DNA of 64,000 nt. It comes from Thetidibacter halocola. GTDB taxonomy: Bacteria; Pseudomonadota; Alphaproteobacteria; Rhodobacterales; Rhodobacteraceae. Where the stretch lies: NCBI RefSeq assembly GCF_018224955.1, contig NZ_JAGTUU010000004.1, positions 186,001 to 250,000 of the forward strand, read 5' to 3'. The notes beneath the pieces are model-generated. The model saw nothing but the letters and a program-made list of their open reading frames with translations, ran no database searches and was not told the origin of the DNA. Both the position numbers and the translations under genes were made by a program. This document shows positions 1 to 9,093 of this stretch, piece after piece (positions within the stretch are counted from its first letter, which is position 1; each line of letters starts with the position of its first letter).

Positions 1-1555
1 TGCGATCGTCAAAGCGCCCGTCCACATCGCCCGGCCTGAGTCCCAGTTGATCCAGTCGCGCCTCGACCAGCCGGCGGGTGATCGCGTTGAGGTTCAGCGC
101 CTCTTCGGCGCGGCGGGCCGCGGCGCGTGCATCCTCCTCGGGGTCGGGCCGGGTCAGGCGGCGCAGGCGGTCCTCGGCGTCGCGGCGGAACGCACCGTCC
201 GGGAATTCGGCCAGGTAGGCGCGATAGGCCGCCTCGGTTCCCGCCGCCTCGGCCTGCGCCCAGGCGCGGCGGTCGCGTTCGGCAGCGCGGTCGGCGCGGC
301 GCGCCTCGATCTCGGCCAGCAGTTCCGCCGCACGGTCGGCAAACAGGCCGTCGGGGAATTGCTGAAGGTAGCGACGCAGCCCGCTTTCGTCGTTGGGGCC
401 GGTGACGGACTCCCACGCTATTCGGTCGCGCCGCTCGGTTTCCTCGCGCTTGATCCGCGCCTCTTCCTCTAGCTCGTCGGCCCGCTGCGCCGCCTGCCGG
501 TCCAGCCGATCGACCTGCGCCCGGTCGAGGAAAGAGCTTCGCGGCAGTCCGTTGTCCGCCTGCCAGCGGTCGATGGCGCTGCGCGTGCCCCGGCCAAAGA
601 TGCCGTCGATCCCGCGCGTGCTGTAGCCCAGCAGGGTCAGGTCGCGCTGGATGTCGCGCCGCGCCTCGCGGTCGAGGCCAAGCGCCTCCTCGGCGCGGCG
701 CTCGCGGAAGAAGGGATCGGCCTCGATCGCCGCCAGCCGCTGCCGCGCCGCGTCGGCATGCAGGCCGCCGGGAAAGCGGTCCAGGTAGGACCGGTAGCCC
801 TCGGGCGAGTCGGTGCGTTGCGCGATTGCCCAGGCCAGTTCATCCGCCTGCGGCTGCGGTGGTGGCAGCGGCTGCGGCGGCGCGATGACCACATCTGCTG
901 CGCGCAGCAGGACCAGGTCGTCGGGAGCATAACCCTCGACCGTCAGTTCCCGGCGTCGCGCGGCCTCGATCAGGCGGAGGTCGGGCTGTGCCAGATCGCC
1001 CACCGCAAGACGCGCAACGTCAACGGCGGGGCCGCGCAGCACCGTTACGCCCTGCGGGATGTCCAGCGCGCCGGGACCCGCGCGCAGAAAGGGTTCGGCA
1101 CCGAGATCCGCGTCACCCTCGCCCAGCAGCAGGACGGCACGGCCGGGATAGCCGGCCAGCACCGACAGGACGGCGTCCAGCGACAGGCCCTCGGTCATGG
1201 CGCGCGCGGCGTCGGGCGCCTGCATCCCGGCGGGCAGCAGCCAGGCCCCCGCCGCCCCGTGCACCACGTCTCCCGACAGCAGCACGATCACCGGATCGTC
1301 GCCCGGCGCCAGCCCGGCGACGAATTCGGCGAAAGCGGCCCGCATGCCGGCTGCGTCGGCCCCGGTCCGCTCCGCCACGGACAGCCCCGCATTGCGCAGC
1401 GACGTCGCCGCCGCGCCCAGCCGGGCGCCGGAGAACAGCGTGTCAAAACCCGAGGCGCGCGCATTGGCGATCACCAGCGCGTCGCCGTCCGCCACCAAAG
1501 GCGAGGCGGTGCCCAGCAGGGCGCCGGTCAGGGTAAGGGCCAGTCTTCGGGTCAT
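1..1555 (-). CDS. Exported caspase-fold-like protein with peptidoglycan-binding domain (3' end outside window)
   Basis: Reads leftward from an ATG at 1555 and runs off the window edge, so the C-terminus is missing. Residues 1-22 form a Sec-type signal peptide (MTRRLALTL..., cleavage after LVA). Residues ~25-230 resemble the caspase/peptidase C14 fold, but the usual S-G-H-G is replaced by SGDVVHG and no catalytic Cys follows in the next strand (LLLGEGDAD), so proteolysis looks lost. Three ~40-residue repeats carry the pattern A-Y-L-x-x-F-P-x-G. A PG_binding_1 domain lies at ~295-350 (GIDGIFGRGTRSAM), and a second one seems to start at the window edge (LGLRPGDVDGRFD). Probably a periplasmic scaffold or cell-wall-bound protein. 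The function is inferred only from domains. Confidence 0.75.
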   Translation of the reverse strand, partial: MTRRLALTLTGALLGTASPLVADGDALVIANARASGFDTLFSGARLGAAATSLRNAGLSVAERTGADAAGMRAAFAEFVAGLAPGDDPVIVLLSGDVVHGAAGAWLLPAGMQAPDAARAMTEGLSLDAVLSVLAGYPGRAVLLLGEGDADLGAEPFLRAGPGALDIPQGVTVLRGPAVDVARLAVGDLAQPDLRLIEAARRRELTVEGYAPDDLVLLRAADVVIAPPQPLPPPQPQADELAWAIAQRTDSPEGYRSYLDRFPGGLHADAARQRLAAIEADPFFRERRAEEALGLDREARRDIQRDLTLLGYSTRGIDGIFGRGTRSAIDRWQADNGLPRSSFLDRAQVDRLDRQAAQRADELEEEARIKREETERRDRIAWESVTGPNDESGLRRYLQQFPDGLFADRAAELLAEIEARRADRAAERDRRAWAQAEAAGTEAAYRAYLAEFPDGAFRRDAEDRLRRLTRPDPEEDARAAARRAEEALNLNAITRRLVEARLDQLGLRPGDVDGRFDDR

Positions 1556-1689
1556 CGCACACCTCCATTTGCCCCAAGGTTAATGCAACCCGTGCTGTTA
1601 TGCGATAGCGGCGCGGGTTTCGCCGCGAAACGAGCAGCATGGGACGGCGGGCGGGGCGAGGTTCCGGCCAGCGGCCGGGACGAGCGCCG

Positions 1690-2859
1690 TCAGCCGGCCC
1701 GCCGCAGCGCCGCCGCGCGATGCGACCACAGCAGCACGCCCAGCGCCGCCAGCGCCAGCGCCCCCGCCGCCGGCCCGGTCATCGACAGCCCTGCCAGCGC
1801 CACCACGACACCGCCCGCCGCCGACCCGGCGGCGATACCGACATAGATCGACGCCGCATGCAGCGACATCAGCACCGGCGCCCGCGCCGGGTCCAGTTGC
1901 ACCAGCCGCAGCTGCTGGCTGGGCGAAAACGCCCACCCCACCAGCGACCAGACAAAGATCAGCCCGAACAATCCCGCCACCGGCAGGGGCAGCAGCGCAA
2001 ACAGCGGCAGCACCGCGACCTGCACCAGGCAGACCCCGGTCAGGCTGCGCTCCGCGCCCAGCCGGTCGGCCATCCACCCGCCGACCAGGTTGCCCAGCGG
2101 CGCGCCCAGCCCGAAGACCAGCAGCGCCAGCGCCACCCCGTCGCGGCCGAACCCCATGGTCTGCGACAGCAGCGGCGACAGGTAGGTATACAACGCATAG
2201 ATCGCGCCGATGAAGACCACGGTAAAGCCGACCGTCGCCATCGCCACCCCGTCCAGCAGGGTCCGGCCCAGATCGCGCAGCGACACCGGGGCAAAGCGCA
2301 ACCCGGCCGGCACCCGCGTCCAGACCAGCCAGATGCAGGGGGCGACCAGCACCGCCACCAGGACAAAGACCACCCGCCACCCGAACGTGTAGGCCAGCCA
2401 GCCCCCCGCCGGCACGCCCAGCACCTGGCTGACCGTCAGCCCGAAGAACACCGCGGACAGCGCGCGGCCGCGCCCCTCGGGCGGGGCCAGCGCGGCGGCG
2501 ATGGCCAGCGTCACCGGTGTCACCAGTCCCGCCCCCATCGCCGCCAGAACCCGCAGCGGATAGAGCACCGCAAGGTCCGGCGCTGCCGCCGCCGCAAGGG
2601 TCGTAACCCCGAACACCGCCATGCCCAGCGCCAGCACCCGCCGCCGCCCCATCCGGCCGGTCAGCGCCACCAGCACCGGCGAGGAAATCGCGAACCCCAC
2701 CGCGTAGACCGTCAGCAGCGAGGCCGCCGCCGTGACCGGCACGCCCAGCCCTTCTGCCAGAGGCTCGACCATGCCGATCAGGGCGAAGGCGCCCATGCCG
2801 ATCACGAAATTGCAGATCGAGAGGATCAGGAAGACGCCGCGCGGCGCGCCGGTGGTCAT
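1690..2859 (-). CDS. MFS transporter, DHA1/AraJ-like drug or metabolite exporter
   Basis: A 389-residue inner-membrane protein with about 12 hydrophobic segments and the MFS loop 2-3 signature (GRMGRRRVLALG). It resembles the arabinose/drug efflux DHA1 group, which exports small molecules by proton antiport; the substrate cannot be read from sequence. The ATG at 2859 (MTTGAPRGVF) was chosen because the upstream in-frame extension is Arg/Pro-rich and not membrane-like. It follows map leftward with about 120 bp between, and may be a separate transcript. Confidence 0.85.
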   Translation of the reverse strand: MTTGAPRGVFLILSICNFVIGMGAFALIGMVEPLAEGLGVPVTAAASLLTVYAVGFAISSPVLVALTGRMGRRRVLALGMAVFGVTTLAAAAAPDLAVLYPLRVLAAMGAGLVTPVTLAIAAALAPPEGRGRALSAVFFGLTVSQVLGVPAGGWLAYTFGWRVVFVLVAVLVAPCIWLVWTRVPAGLRFAPVSLRDLGRTLLDGVAMATVGFTVVFIGAIYALYTYLSPLLSQTMGFGRDGVALALLVFGLGAPLGNLVGGWMADRLGAERSLTGVCLVQVAVLPLFALLPLPVAGLFGLIFVWSLVGWAFSPSQQLRLVQLDPARAPVLMSLHAASIYVGIAAGSAAGGVVVALAGLSMTGPAAGALALAALGVLLWSHRAAALRRAG

Positions 2860-2978
2860 GAAAGGCGGTTCCTTCGGGTCGGATCTGCGGTCCAAGCTAG
2901 ACCACCGGGCGGTTGGCGCCACGGGAAAGGGGCTTCCCTGCTTCGGGAAATCCTCTCACCGCCCGACAGCGGATCAGC

Positions 2979-3818
2979 TCAGTAGGTCGGGTGGAACATG
3001 CCGGCCGGCGACAGGGTAAAGATGTCGACCCCGTCCGGGGTCACGCCCACCGAATGCTCGAACTGCGCCGACAGGCTCTTGTCGCGGGTCACGGCGGTCC
3101 ATTCGTCGGCCAGCACCTTGGTTTCCGGGCGACCGAGGTTCACCATCGGCTCGATGGTGAAGAACATCCCCTCTTCCAGCACAGGCCCGGTGCCGGGGCG
3201 GCCGTAATGCAGCACGTTGGGCGGTGCGTGGAACACCCGGCCCAGACCGTGGCCACAGAAATCGCGCACTACCGACATGCGGTTCGCCTCGACAAAGGTC
3301 TGGATGGCATAGCCGATGTCGCCGAAGGTGTTGCCCGGCCTGACCGCCTCGATGCCGCGCATCAGCGCGTCATGCGTGACCTCGATCAGGCGCTCGGCCT
3401 TGCGGCTGAGTTTTCCCGCCACATACATGCGCGAGGTATCGCCAAACCATCCATCGACGATCACCGTCACGTCAATGTTCAGGATGTCGCCGTCCTTCAG
3501 CGTCTTGGGGCCGGGAATGCCATGGCAGACCACGTGGTTGACCGAGATGCAGGAGGCATGCTGATAGCCCTTGTAGCCGATCGTCGCGCTGGTCGCGCCG
3601 GCCTCCTCGACGCGCGTGCGGATGAAATCGTCAAGCGCCTCGGTGGTCTGGCCGACAACGACAAGCGGCGCGACCTCGTCGAGGATGCGCGCGGCCAGCT
3701 CGCCGGCCCTGTGCATGCCGGCGAAATCCTCGGTCTGGTAGATGCGGATGCCGTCGCGTGTCTGACGACCGCCCGTGTCATGGTTCAAGAGCCGGTCTCC
3801 GGTGTTGTTTTCCGACAC
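2979..3818 (-). CDS. map: Type I methionine aminopeptidase
   Basis: A cytosolic enzyme that removes the initiator Met from nascent proteins. At 279 residues it is slightly longer than the E. coli enzyme owing to an N-terminal extension. All dinuclear-metal ligands are visible: D116 (DILNIDV), D127 (FGDTS), H190 (FCGHGLG), E223 (TIEPMV) and E254 (FEHSVGVT). The catalytic His is H99 in VVCHGIP. Ligand spacing (11, 63, 33, 31) equals that of the E. coli enzyme. It lies downstream of rsmD in the same direction with a 59-bp gap. Confidence 0.97.
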   Translation of the reverse strand: MSENNTGDRLLNHDTGGRQTRDGIRIYQTEDFAGMHRAGELAARILDEVAPLVVVGQTTEALDDFIRTRVEEAGATSATIGYKGYQHASCISVNHVVCHGIPGPKTLKDGDILNIDVTVIVDGWFGDTSRMYVAGKLSRKAERLIEVTHDALMRGIEAVRPGNTFGDIGYAIQTFVEANRMSVVRDFCGHGLGRVFHAPPNVLHYGRPGTGPVLEEGMFFTIEPMVNLGRPETKVLADEWTAVTRDKSLSAQFEHSVGVTPDGVDIFTLSPAGMFHPTY

Positions 3819-3877
3819 TTAAACCGATCCGTGCCGCTTTTCCAGTCACCCGGCGCCGCAGCGCGGCGCAACCGGGG

Positions 3878-4435
3878 TCACGGCGCCTGAAGCAGGGTGA
3901 CAACCGTGTCGCCATAGCTGCGATGTTCGATGAGGATGAATCCGGGCGGCGGCTCCTGCGGGGCGCTTTCCTCCCAGACGATCAGCGACTCGGAGGCCAG
4001 CCAGCCGCCCGCCTCGGCCGAGGCCAGCGCCTTGGCCCCAAGACCCTTGCCATAGGGCGGATCGAGAAAGACTAGGTGCGCCGGATCGTCGGTCGGCGGC
4101 AGTTTCAGCGCCGAGCGGGTCAGCAGGCGCACGCGCTCTGTGACCTGCAAGGCAGCGACGTTCTGGCGGATCAGCGTCTGCGCGATGCGCCCGTCATCGA
4201 CGAAAGTGACGTGGCTCGCCCCGCGCGACAGCGCCTCGAGCCCCAGCGCGCCGGTCCCGGCAAACAGGTCGAGCACATGCGCCCCCTCGAACGGGTCGCC
4301 ATAGCGCCCGCCAGACAGCGTGCCCATCAGCGCCTCGCGGACGCGGTCGGTGGTGGGGCGCAAATGCGCGCCCTCGTCGCCCTTGCCCACCTCGACGAGG
4401 CGACGGCCTCGGAATTCTCCAGCGACTATTCTCAC
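3878..4435 (-). CDS. rsmD: 16S rRNA (guanine(966)-N2)-methyltransferase
   Basis: A 185-residue class I SAM-dependent methyltransferase that modifies G966 of 16S rRNA during 30S assembly. SAM-binding motif I is DLFAGTGALG (56-65), and the catalytic DPPY motif is at 125-128. The start is a GTG at 4435 (MRIVAGEFRGRR, the usual N-terminus of the family), only 10 bp after the stop of the upstream reductase gene. This implies co-transcription and probably translational coupling. Confidence 0.95.
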   Translation of the reverse strand: MRIVAGEFRGRRLVEVGKGDEGAHLRPTTDRVREALMGTLSGGRYGDPFEGAHVLDLFAGTGALGLEALSRGASHVTFVDDGRIAQTLIRQNVAALQVTERVRLLTRSALKLPPTDDPAHLVFLDPPYGKGLGAKALASAEAGGWLASESLIVWEESAPQEPPPGFILIEHRSYGDTVVTLLQAP

Positions 4436-4445
4436 GGTTTGGGCC

Positions 4446-5654
4446 TCATCCTTTGAGAAGGGATTTGAGTTCTGTGGCAGGGTCGGCCACCGCCTGCGGG
4501 TCGGCGCTGCGGCCGGCCTCTATCAGGCGCTTGGCGACCATGTAGGATCGGCTTTCGTTCATCGCGTCCAGCGCAATCAGGCGCCCGGTCGCGTAGTACC
4601 AGAAGGAAACGGCGCCGTCTGCGCCCTTGCGCGTCACCACCTGGTCATATCCGGTCGAAAGACCCGCGATCTGGAGCTTGACGTCATACTGGTCGGACCA
4701 GAACCAGGGTTTCGGCACATAGGCGCGGTCGTCGCCCAGCATGGTGTCGGCCACAAGCTCTCCCATGTCGATGGCGTTGCCTACGGATTCGAGCCGCATC
4801 CTCCCGCCCTGATGCGGGAACGCGGCGCAGTCGCCCGCCGCCCAGATCGCCGGGTCCGAGGTTCGGCCCTGCGCGTCCACCGCAATGCCGTTGTCGATCG
4901 TGAGCCCCGCCGCCTCGGCCAATGCGGTGGCGGGCGCGATGCCGATGCCGACGATGCAAAGATCGACATCCAGGGTCGTGCCGTCGGTCAGTTCGGCCCC
5001 GGTCACATGGGTCTCTCCGAGCAGGCGGGTTAGGCCCACCCCCTCGCGCAGGTCGACGCCATGCGCCTTGTGCAGGGCGCGGAAATACTCCGAGGTCTGC
5101 TCTGACGCGACCCGTTGCAGGATGCGCGGCGCGGCCTCGATCAGGGTGACGCGCATGCCCAGTTTCGCGCAGACCGCCGCCGCCTCGAGCCCGATATAGC
5201 CGCCGCCCACGATCAGCACCCGCCGCCCCGGCTGGCAGTCCGGCGCCATCGCGTCGACATCGGCCAGCGTGCGCACCACGTGGACGCCGCTCAGGTCGCC
5301 GCCGATCGCCGCAGGCAGGCGTCGCGGCACAGACCCGGTGCAGAGCGCGAGCTTGTCATAGGCGATGTCCTGCCCGCCCGCGGTCACCGTGCGGGCCGCC
5401 CGGTCGATGCCGGTTACGGGCTGCGCCAGGTGCAGGTCGATGTCCTGCTCCGCATAGTAACTGTCGGGCCGCAGATACAGCCGCTCGCGCGCCATCTCGC
5501 CCAGCAGATAGCCCTTGGACAGCGGAGGACGCTGGTAGGGGGGCACCGGCTCGTTCCCGATCAGGGTGATGGCGCCGTCGAATCCACGACTGCGCAGCCG
5601 CGCCACCAGGGATGCCGCCGCCTGACCGCCTCCGACCACGACAATGCCGGTCAT
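4446..5654 (-). CDS. FAD-dependent ferredoxin reductase (rhodocoxin/putidaredoxin reductase type)
   Basis: A 402-residue two-dinucleotide-binding-domain flavoprotein that passes electrons from NAD(P)H to a ferredoxin, often for a P450 or Rieske oxygenase. The FAD-binding VVVGGGQAAAS is at the N-terminus, the NAD Rossmann motif VLIVGGGYIGLEAA at ~150, and the second FAD motif WAAGDCAAF near 270. The ATG at 5654 places the first Rossmann strand at residue 4, as usual; longer in-frame extensions are implausible. No partner ferredoxin or oxygenase is in the window. It diverges from the peroxiredoxin gene with an 82-bp shared promoter gap. Confidence 0.9.
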   Translation of the reverse strand: MTGIVVVGGGQAAASLVARLRSRGFDGAITLIGNEPVPPYQRPPLSKGYLLGEMARERLYLRPDSYYAEQDIDLHLAQPVTGIDRAARTVTAGGQDIAYDKLALCTGSVPRRLPAAIGGDLSGVHVVRTLADVDAMAPDCQPGRRVLIVGGGYIGLEAAAVCAKLGMRVTLIEAAPRILQRVASEQTSEYFRALHKAHGVDLREGVGLTRLLGETHVTGAELTDGTTLDVDLCIVGIGIAPATALAEAAGLTIDNGIAVDAQGRTSDPAIWAAGDCAAFPHQGGRMRLESVGNAIDMGELVADTMLGDDRAYVPKPWFWSDQYDVKLQIAGLSTGYDQVVTRKGADGAVSFWYYATGRLIALDAMNESRSYMVAKRLIEAGRSADPQAVADPATELKSLLKG

Positions 5655-5736
5655 CTGCGTTCCCCCCGTTTCCCTTCCCTGCGCGCAACCTATAGTCGGG
5701 ATCATGGGAAACGCAATTGCAGGGAAGGATGCGACC

Positions 5737-6228
5737 ATGACGATTTCGACAGGAGACCGGCTGCCCGAGGCGACTCTGGCACGGTTGGGCGACAAGGGGC
5801 CGGAACAGGTGGCCCTCGGAGAGCTGGTCAAGGGCCGCAAGGTGGTGATCTTCGCCCTGCCCGGCGCCTATACCGGCACCTGCACCACGGCCCACGTGCC
5901 CAGTTTCATCCGCACCCGGGCGCAGTTCGCCGACAAGGGCGTGGACGACGTGATCTGCCTGTCGGTGAATGATCCCTTCGTCATGGGCGCCTGGGGCGAA
6001 TCGACCGGTGCCACCGCGGCGGGAATCACTATGCTGGGCGACCCGGCGGCAGAATTCACCAAGGCGGTCGGCATGGATTTCACCGCCCCGCCTGTCGGTC
6101 TCTACGACCGCTCCAAGCGTTACGCGATGCTGGTCGAGGACGGCGTGATCACGATCCTCCAGGCCGAGGAAAACCCCGGCGTCTGCGATGTCTCCGGCGG
6201 CGAGGCGCTGCTCGCGGCGATGGGCTGA
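5737..6228 (+). CDS. Peroxiredoxin, Prx5/type II AhpC-TSA family
   Basis: A 163-residue thiol peroxidase that reduces H2O2 and alkyl hydroperoxides. The peroxidatic Cys is C49 in PGAYTGTCTTAHVPSF, and C150 near the C-terminus (PGVCDVSGG) could resolve it or be glutathionylated. The length matches cytosolic bacterial Prx5 proteins. The ATG at 5737 is preceded by AAGGA at suitable spacing, so the longer upstream reading was rejected. It is followed by a large inverted-repeat element that ends in a terminator-like GGGGGC-AGA-GCCCCC hairpin. Confidence 0.94.
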   Translation: MTISTGDRLPEATLARLGDKGPEQVALGELVKGRKVVIFALPGAYTGTCTTAHVPSFIRTRAQFADKGVDDVICLSVNDPFVMGAWGESTGATAAGITMLGDPAAEFTKAVGMDFTAPPVGLYDRSKRYAMLVEDGVITILQAEENPGVCDVSGGEALLAAMG

Positions 6229-6253
6229 ATCCTGTCCTCGCGCCGTGGGGGGC

Positions 6254-6367
6254 CAGCCCCCCAGCCCCCGGAGTTTAGGGGCAAGATGAAGGGTGAACCG
6301 GTTCCTCTTCATCTTGCCGGACAAACTCCGGGGGAAGCCCCACAGGGGCTGGGGGCAGAGCCCCCTA
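6254..6367. repeat. Dispersed intergenic repeat, copy A (inverted, double unit)
   Basis: It lies between two converging genes. Arms CCCCCGGAGTTT (6265-6276) and GCAAGATGAAG (6281-6291) are mirrored exactly by CTTCATCTTGC (6307-6317) and AAACTCCGGGGG (6333-6344). A GGGGGC-AGA-GCCCCC hairpin (6351-6365) follows and ends on the phhB stop codon. Related copies lie at 19492-19552 and 33996-34061. It probably acts as a bidirectional transcription terminator or REP-like element. Confidence 0.8.
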
Positions 6368-6655
6368 GAGCGTGTCGAGCTTGCGCGCCAGCTTGGCATC
6401 CAGTGCCGACAGCCCGCCCACGTCATGCGTCGAGAGAGTCACCTCGACCGTCTTGTAGACATTGAACCATTCCGGGTGGTGGTTCCACTTCTCGGCCCAG
6501 AGCGCCGCGCGGGTCATCCAGGCGAAAGCCTCGGTGAAATCGGCGAAGGTGTAGGTCTTGGTGATGGCGTCACGGCCCTCGACCATGGACCAGCCATTCT
6601 CCAGCAGCGGCGCCAGCACGGTCTTGCGCGCGGTGTCCGACAGTTTCTCGGTCAT
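6365..6655 (-). CDS. phhB: 4a-hydroxytetrahydrobiopterin dehydratase (pterin-4-alpha-carbinolamine dehydratase)
   Basis: A 96-residue cytosolic enzyme that dehydrates 4a-hydroxytetrahydropterin, normally recycling the cofactor of phenylalanine hydroxylase. The family signature is present: W-N-H-H-P-E-W at 57-63 followed by T-H-D-x-G-G-L (H77, D78). No phenylalanine hydroxylase gene is in the window. Its ATG at 6655 overlaps the stop of the upstream GNAT-like gene by 4 bp (ATGA), so the two are translationally coupled. The stop TAG lies on the edge of the dispersed repeat. Confidence 0.93.
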   Translation of the reverse strand: MTEKLSDTARKTVLAPLLENGWSMVEGRDAITKTYTFADFTEAFAWMTRAALWAEKWNHHPEWFNVYKTVEVTLSTHDVGGLSALDAKLARKLDTL

Positions 6656-7851
6656 TCCTGTTCCTCCTGCCTGTCCTTGCGGAAGGGGCCGTAGGCGGTG
6701 AGGATCTCGATATCCTCGTCCACCGCGGCGCGTTCCGCCTCCAGATAGCGCGCCACCGCGCGGCCAAAGCCCGGATCGCCGATCCAGTGCAGCGAGTGGG
6801 TCTGCACCGGCAGATAGCCGCGGGCCAGCTTGTGGTCGCCCTGAGCCCCGGCCTCGACCCGCTTCAATCCCTGCGCGATGGCATAGTCGATAGCCTGATA
6901 ATAGCAGGTTTCGAAATGCAGGCAGTCGTGATGTTCGATGCAGCCCCAGTAGCGGCCGAACAGCGCCTGCCGCCCGACCAGGTTCAAGGCGCCAGCCACG
7001 TCGCGTCCGTCGCGGCGGCACAGGACCAGCAGGATGTCGTCGCGCAGCCGCTCCTGCGCGATCTCGAAGAAGGCACGGGTGAGATAGGGCGTGCCCCATT
7101 TCCGCGCGCCGGTGTCCTGGTAGAAGGTCCAGAAACTGTCCCAGTGCTCGGCGCGGATCGCGTCGCCGGTCAGCTGTACGATCTCACCGCCGAAAGCCTG
7201 CGCCGTGGCGCGCTCCTTGCGGATCGCCTTGCGCTTGCGCGAGCTGAGGCTGGCGAGGAAGGCATCGAAATCGGCGTAGCCCGCGTTGCGCCAGTGGTAC
7301 TGCTGGGTGACCCGGCGCATCAGGCCCATACTGTCCCCGGCGATCGCCTCGGCTTCCGTGCAGAAGGTGGCGTGAAGCGAACTGACCCCACTTTCGGATG
7401 CGAATTGGACCGCGCCCTGAACCAGCGCCGCCATGCCCTCGGCCTCGAAACCCGGACGAGTCAGGAAGCGCCGCCCCGTCGCGGGGGTGAAAGGCACGGC
7501 GAGCTGGAGTTTCGGGTAATACCGCCCGCCCGCGCGTTCATAGGCGTGGGCCCAGTTGTGATCGAAGATGTATTCGCCTTGGCTGTGGCTTTTGACATAC
7601 ATCGGCGCGACGGCGATCACCTGCCCGTCCTGACTTGCCACCAGGTGGCGCGGCGACCAGCCGGTGCCGGTGCCGACCGAACGGCTGTCCTCCAGCGCCT
7701 TCAGGAAGCGATGCGTGGTGAACGGGTCGACGGGGCGGGTGCCATCGGCGGCCTCGGGGCAGGCGCAGGCATCCCACTCCTCGACCGCGATCTGCGACAG
7801 AGAGGTGAGAAGCGAAACCTCGATTTTGGGCGCGCGGCGGGGTTCTGTCAT
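6652..7851 (-). CDS. GNAT/FemAB-like acyltransferase (COG3146, DUF482 family)
   Basis: A 399-residue cytosolic protein of the COG3146 family, predicted N-acyltransferases with a duplicated GNAT/FemAB-like fold. Recognisable family stretches are [13 protein letters not shown] near the N-terminal third and the C-terminal block [22 protein letters not shown]. The substrate is unknown. The start at 7851 ([12 protein letters not shown]) was chosen because upstream sequence is low-complexity and Arg-rich. It is coupled by a 4-bp overlap to phhB downstream, and about 34 bp separate it from the GDPD gene upstream. Confidence 0.85.
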   Translation of the reverse strand: MTEPRRAPKIEVSLLTSLSQIAVEEWDACACPEAADGTRPVDPFTTHRFLKALEDSRSVGTGTGWSPRHLVASQDGQVIAVAPMYVKSHSQGEYIFDHNWAHAYERAGGRYYPKLQLAVPFTPATGRRFLTRPGFEAEGMAALVQGAVQFASESGVSSLHATFCTEAEAIAGDSMGLMRRVTQQYHWRNAGYADFDAFLASLSSRKRKAIRKERATAQAFGGEIVQLTGDAIRAEHWDSFWTFYQDTGARKWGTPYLTRAFFEIAQERLRDDILLVLCRRDGRDVAGALNLVGRQALFGRYWGCIEHHDCLHFETCYYQAIDYAIAQGLKRVEAGAQGDHKLARGYLPVQTHSLHWIGDPGFGRAVARYLEAERAAVDEDIEILTAYGPFRKDRQEEQE

Positions 7852-7885
7852 CACGAGGGGCAATCTGGCGCGCGCGCGGCGCGGT

Positions 7886-8629
7886 TCAAGCCGCAAAGCC
7901 CTCGAAGGTGATCTGGTCGGCCACGCGGCGCGCCGTCCCGGCCTGGTCGGGCGTACGGATCGTCCAGCACAGCACCGGCACGCCACGCGCCTTGAGCGCT
8001 GCTACGGGCTGGCTGGAGAGGTCGGTGTGCTGATGGCTGACGAAACTGGCCCCGGTGCGGTCGAAATCGGGGATCCGCGCAAGGTGGGTGCGGACAGCGC
8101 GCGGCAGGGTCAGCCAGTCCTTGGCGGGATAGGCGCAGGTGGTCAGGCCGCGCGGCAGGCCGGGCAGGAGGCCGGCCATACGGGCGACCATATGCGGGTT
8201 GAAGGACATGACCGCGACAGGGCCGTCATACCCCTCCAGAGCCGCGGCGGTCGCGGTTTCCAGCGTGCCATCGGTCTCGCCCATCGAGCCGTGCTGGTCC
8301 TTGAGCTCGATCAGCAGGGGCACACGGCCGGCGACTAGGCCAAGCACCTCGGGCAGGGTCGGGATACCGTCGCCTGTGCCTTTCAGCGCGAGTCCGGCCA
8401 GCGCGGCGGCGTCGCGCTGTCGGATCGGGCCTTTCTCGCCGGTCAGGCGGCCGAGATCGTAGTCGTGGAACACCATCGCCTGCCCGTCGCGCGAGGGCTG
8501 GAGGTCGATCTCGATGCCATAGCCCGCCTCGACGGCGGCGCGGATCGCGTCGCGCGAGTTCTCGGGCCCGGCCGTGCCATGCAGGGCGCGGTGCGCGATA
8601 GGGCGGGCCAGGAAGGCGGCGGGCAGCAT
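7886..8629 (-). CDS. Glycerophosphodiester phosphodiesterase
   Basis: A 247-residue TIM-barrel GDPD that hydrolyses deacylated phospholipids to glycerol-3-phosphate and an alcohol. Catalytic and metal residues are visible: H13-R14 (IAHRALHG), E23-N24 (PENSRDA), E40 and D42 (GIEIDLQ), and H55-D56 (VFHDYDL). No signal peptide, so it is probably cytosolic (UgpQ-like). The ATG overlaps the stop of the RidA gene by one base, which indicates an operon. No glycerol-3-phosphate transporter is adjacent. Confidence 0.93.
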   Translation of the reverse strand: MLPAAFLARPIAHRALHGTAGPENSRDAIRAAVEAGYGIEIDLQPSRDGQAMVFHDYDLGRLTGEKGPIRQRDAAALAGLALKGTGDGIPTLPEVLGLVAGRVPLLIELKDQHGSMGETDGTLETATAAALEGYDGPVAVMSFNPHMVARMAGLLPGLPRGLTTCAYPAKDWLTLPRAVRTHLARIPDFDRTGASFVSHQHTDLSSQPVAALKARGVPVLCWTIRTPDQAGTARRVADQITFEGFAA

Positions 8630-9093
8630 CAGGCGATCTCGAATATGCCTTCGATCTCGACGGCGACATCGAATGGCAGCGCGCCCGCCGACACGGCCGA
8701 GCGCGAGTGCCGCCCGGCATCGCCGAGGATTTCGACCAGCACGTCGGACGCGCCGTTGATGACCTTCGGCTGATCGGTGAAATCGGTGGTGGAGTTGACG
8801 AAGCCGGTCAGCTTCACCACCCGCTTGAGGCGCGACAGGTCGCCCTCGCAGGCGGCGCGGACCTGCGCCAGCAGGCTCAGCGCGCAGGCGCGGGCGGCGG
8901 CGGCGCCATCCTCGACGGTCATGTCGGCGCCGACCTTGCCGGTGACGAAGGCGCCGTCCTTCATGCTGACCTGGCCCGACACGAACAGCAGGTCACCGGA
9001 ACGGACAAAGGGCACGTAGTTCGCTGCCGGGGCGGGCGCGCCGGGCAGGGTGATGCCGAGTTCGGCAAGGCGGGTCTCGATGGCGTTGGTCAT
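8629..9093 (-). CDS. RidA family protein (reactive enamine/imine deaminase-like)
   Basis: A 154-residue member of the YjgF/YER057c/UK114 family, the longer alphaproteobacterial subgroup with an N-terminal extension (LAELGITLPGAPAPAANYVPFVRSG). The trimer-forming core carries LLFVSGQVSMKDG and a C-terminal VEIEGIFEIA strand. Family members hydrolyse reactive enamines formed by PLP enzymes. The conserved Arg near the active site of canonical RidA is not obvious here; the region before the C-terminus reads AGRHSRSAVSAGALPFD. First gene of a leftward operon with the GDPD gene. Confidence 0.88.
   Translation of the reverse strand: MTNAIETRLAELGITLPGAPAPAANYVPFVRSGDLLFVSGQVSMKDGAFVTGKVGADMTVEDGAAAARACALSLLAQVRAACEGDLSRLKRVVKLTGFVNSTTDFTDQPKVINGASDVLVEILGDAGRHSRSAVSAGALPFDVAVEIEGIFEIA

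Noticed and set aside
1639-2985. A 448-codon rightward frame rich in Gln/Arg/His
   Set aside because: It is antisense to the MFS transporter, which has clear membrane segments. The product is low-complexity, typical of GC-rich shadow frames.
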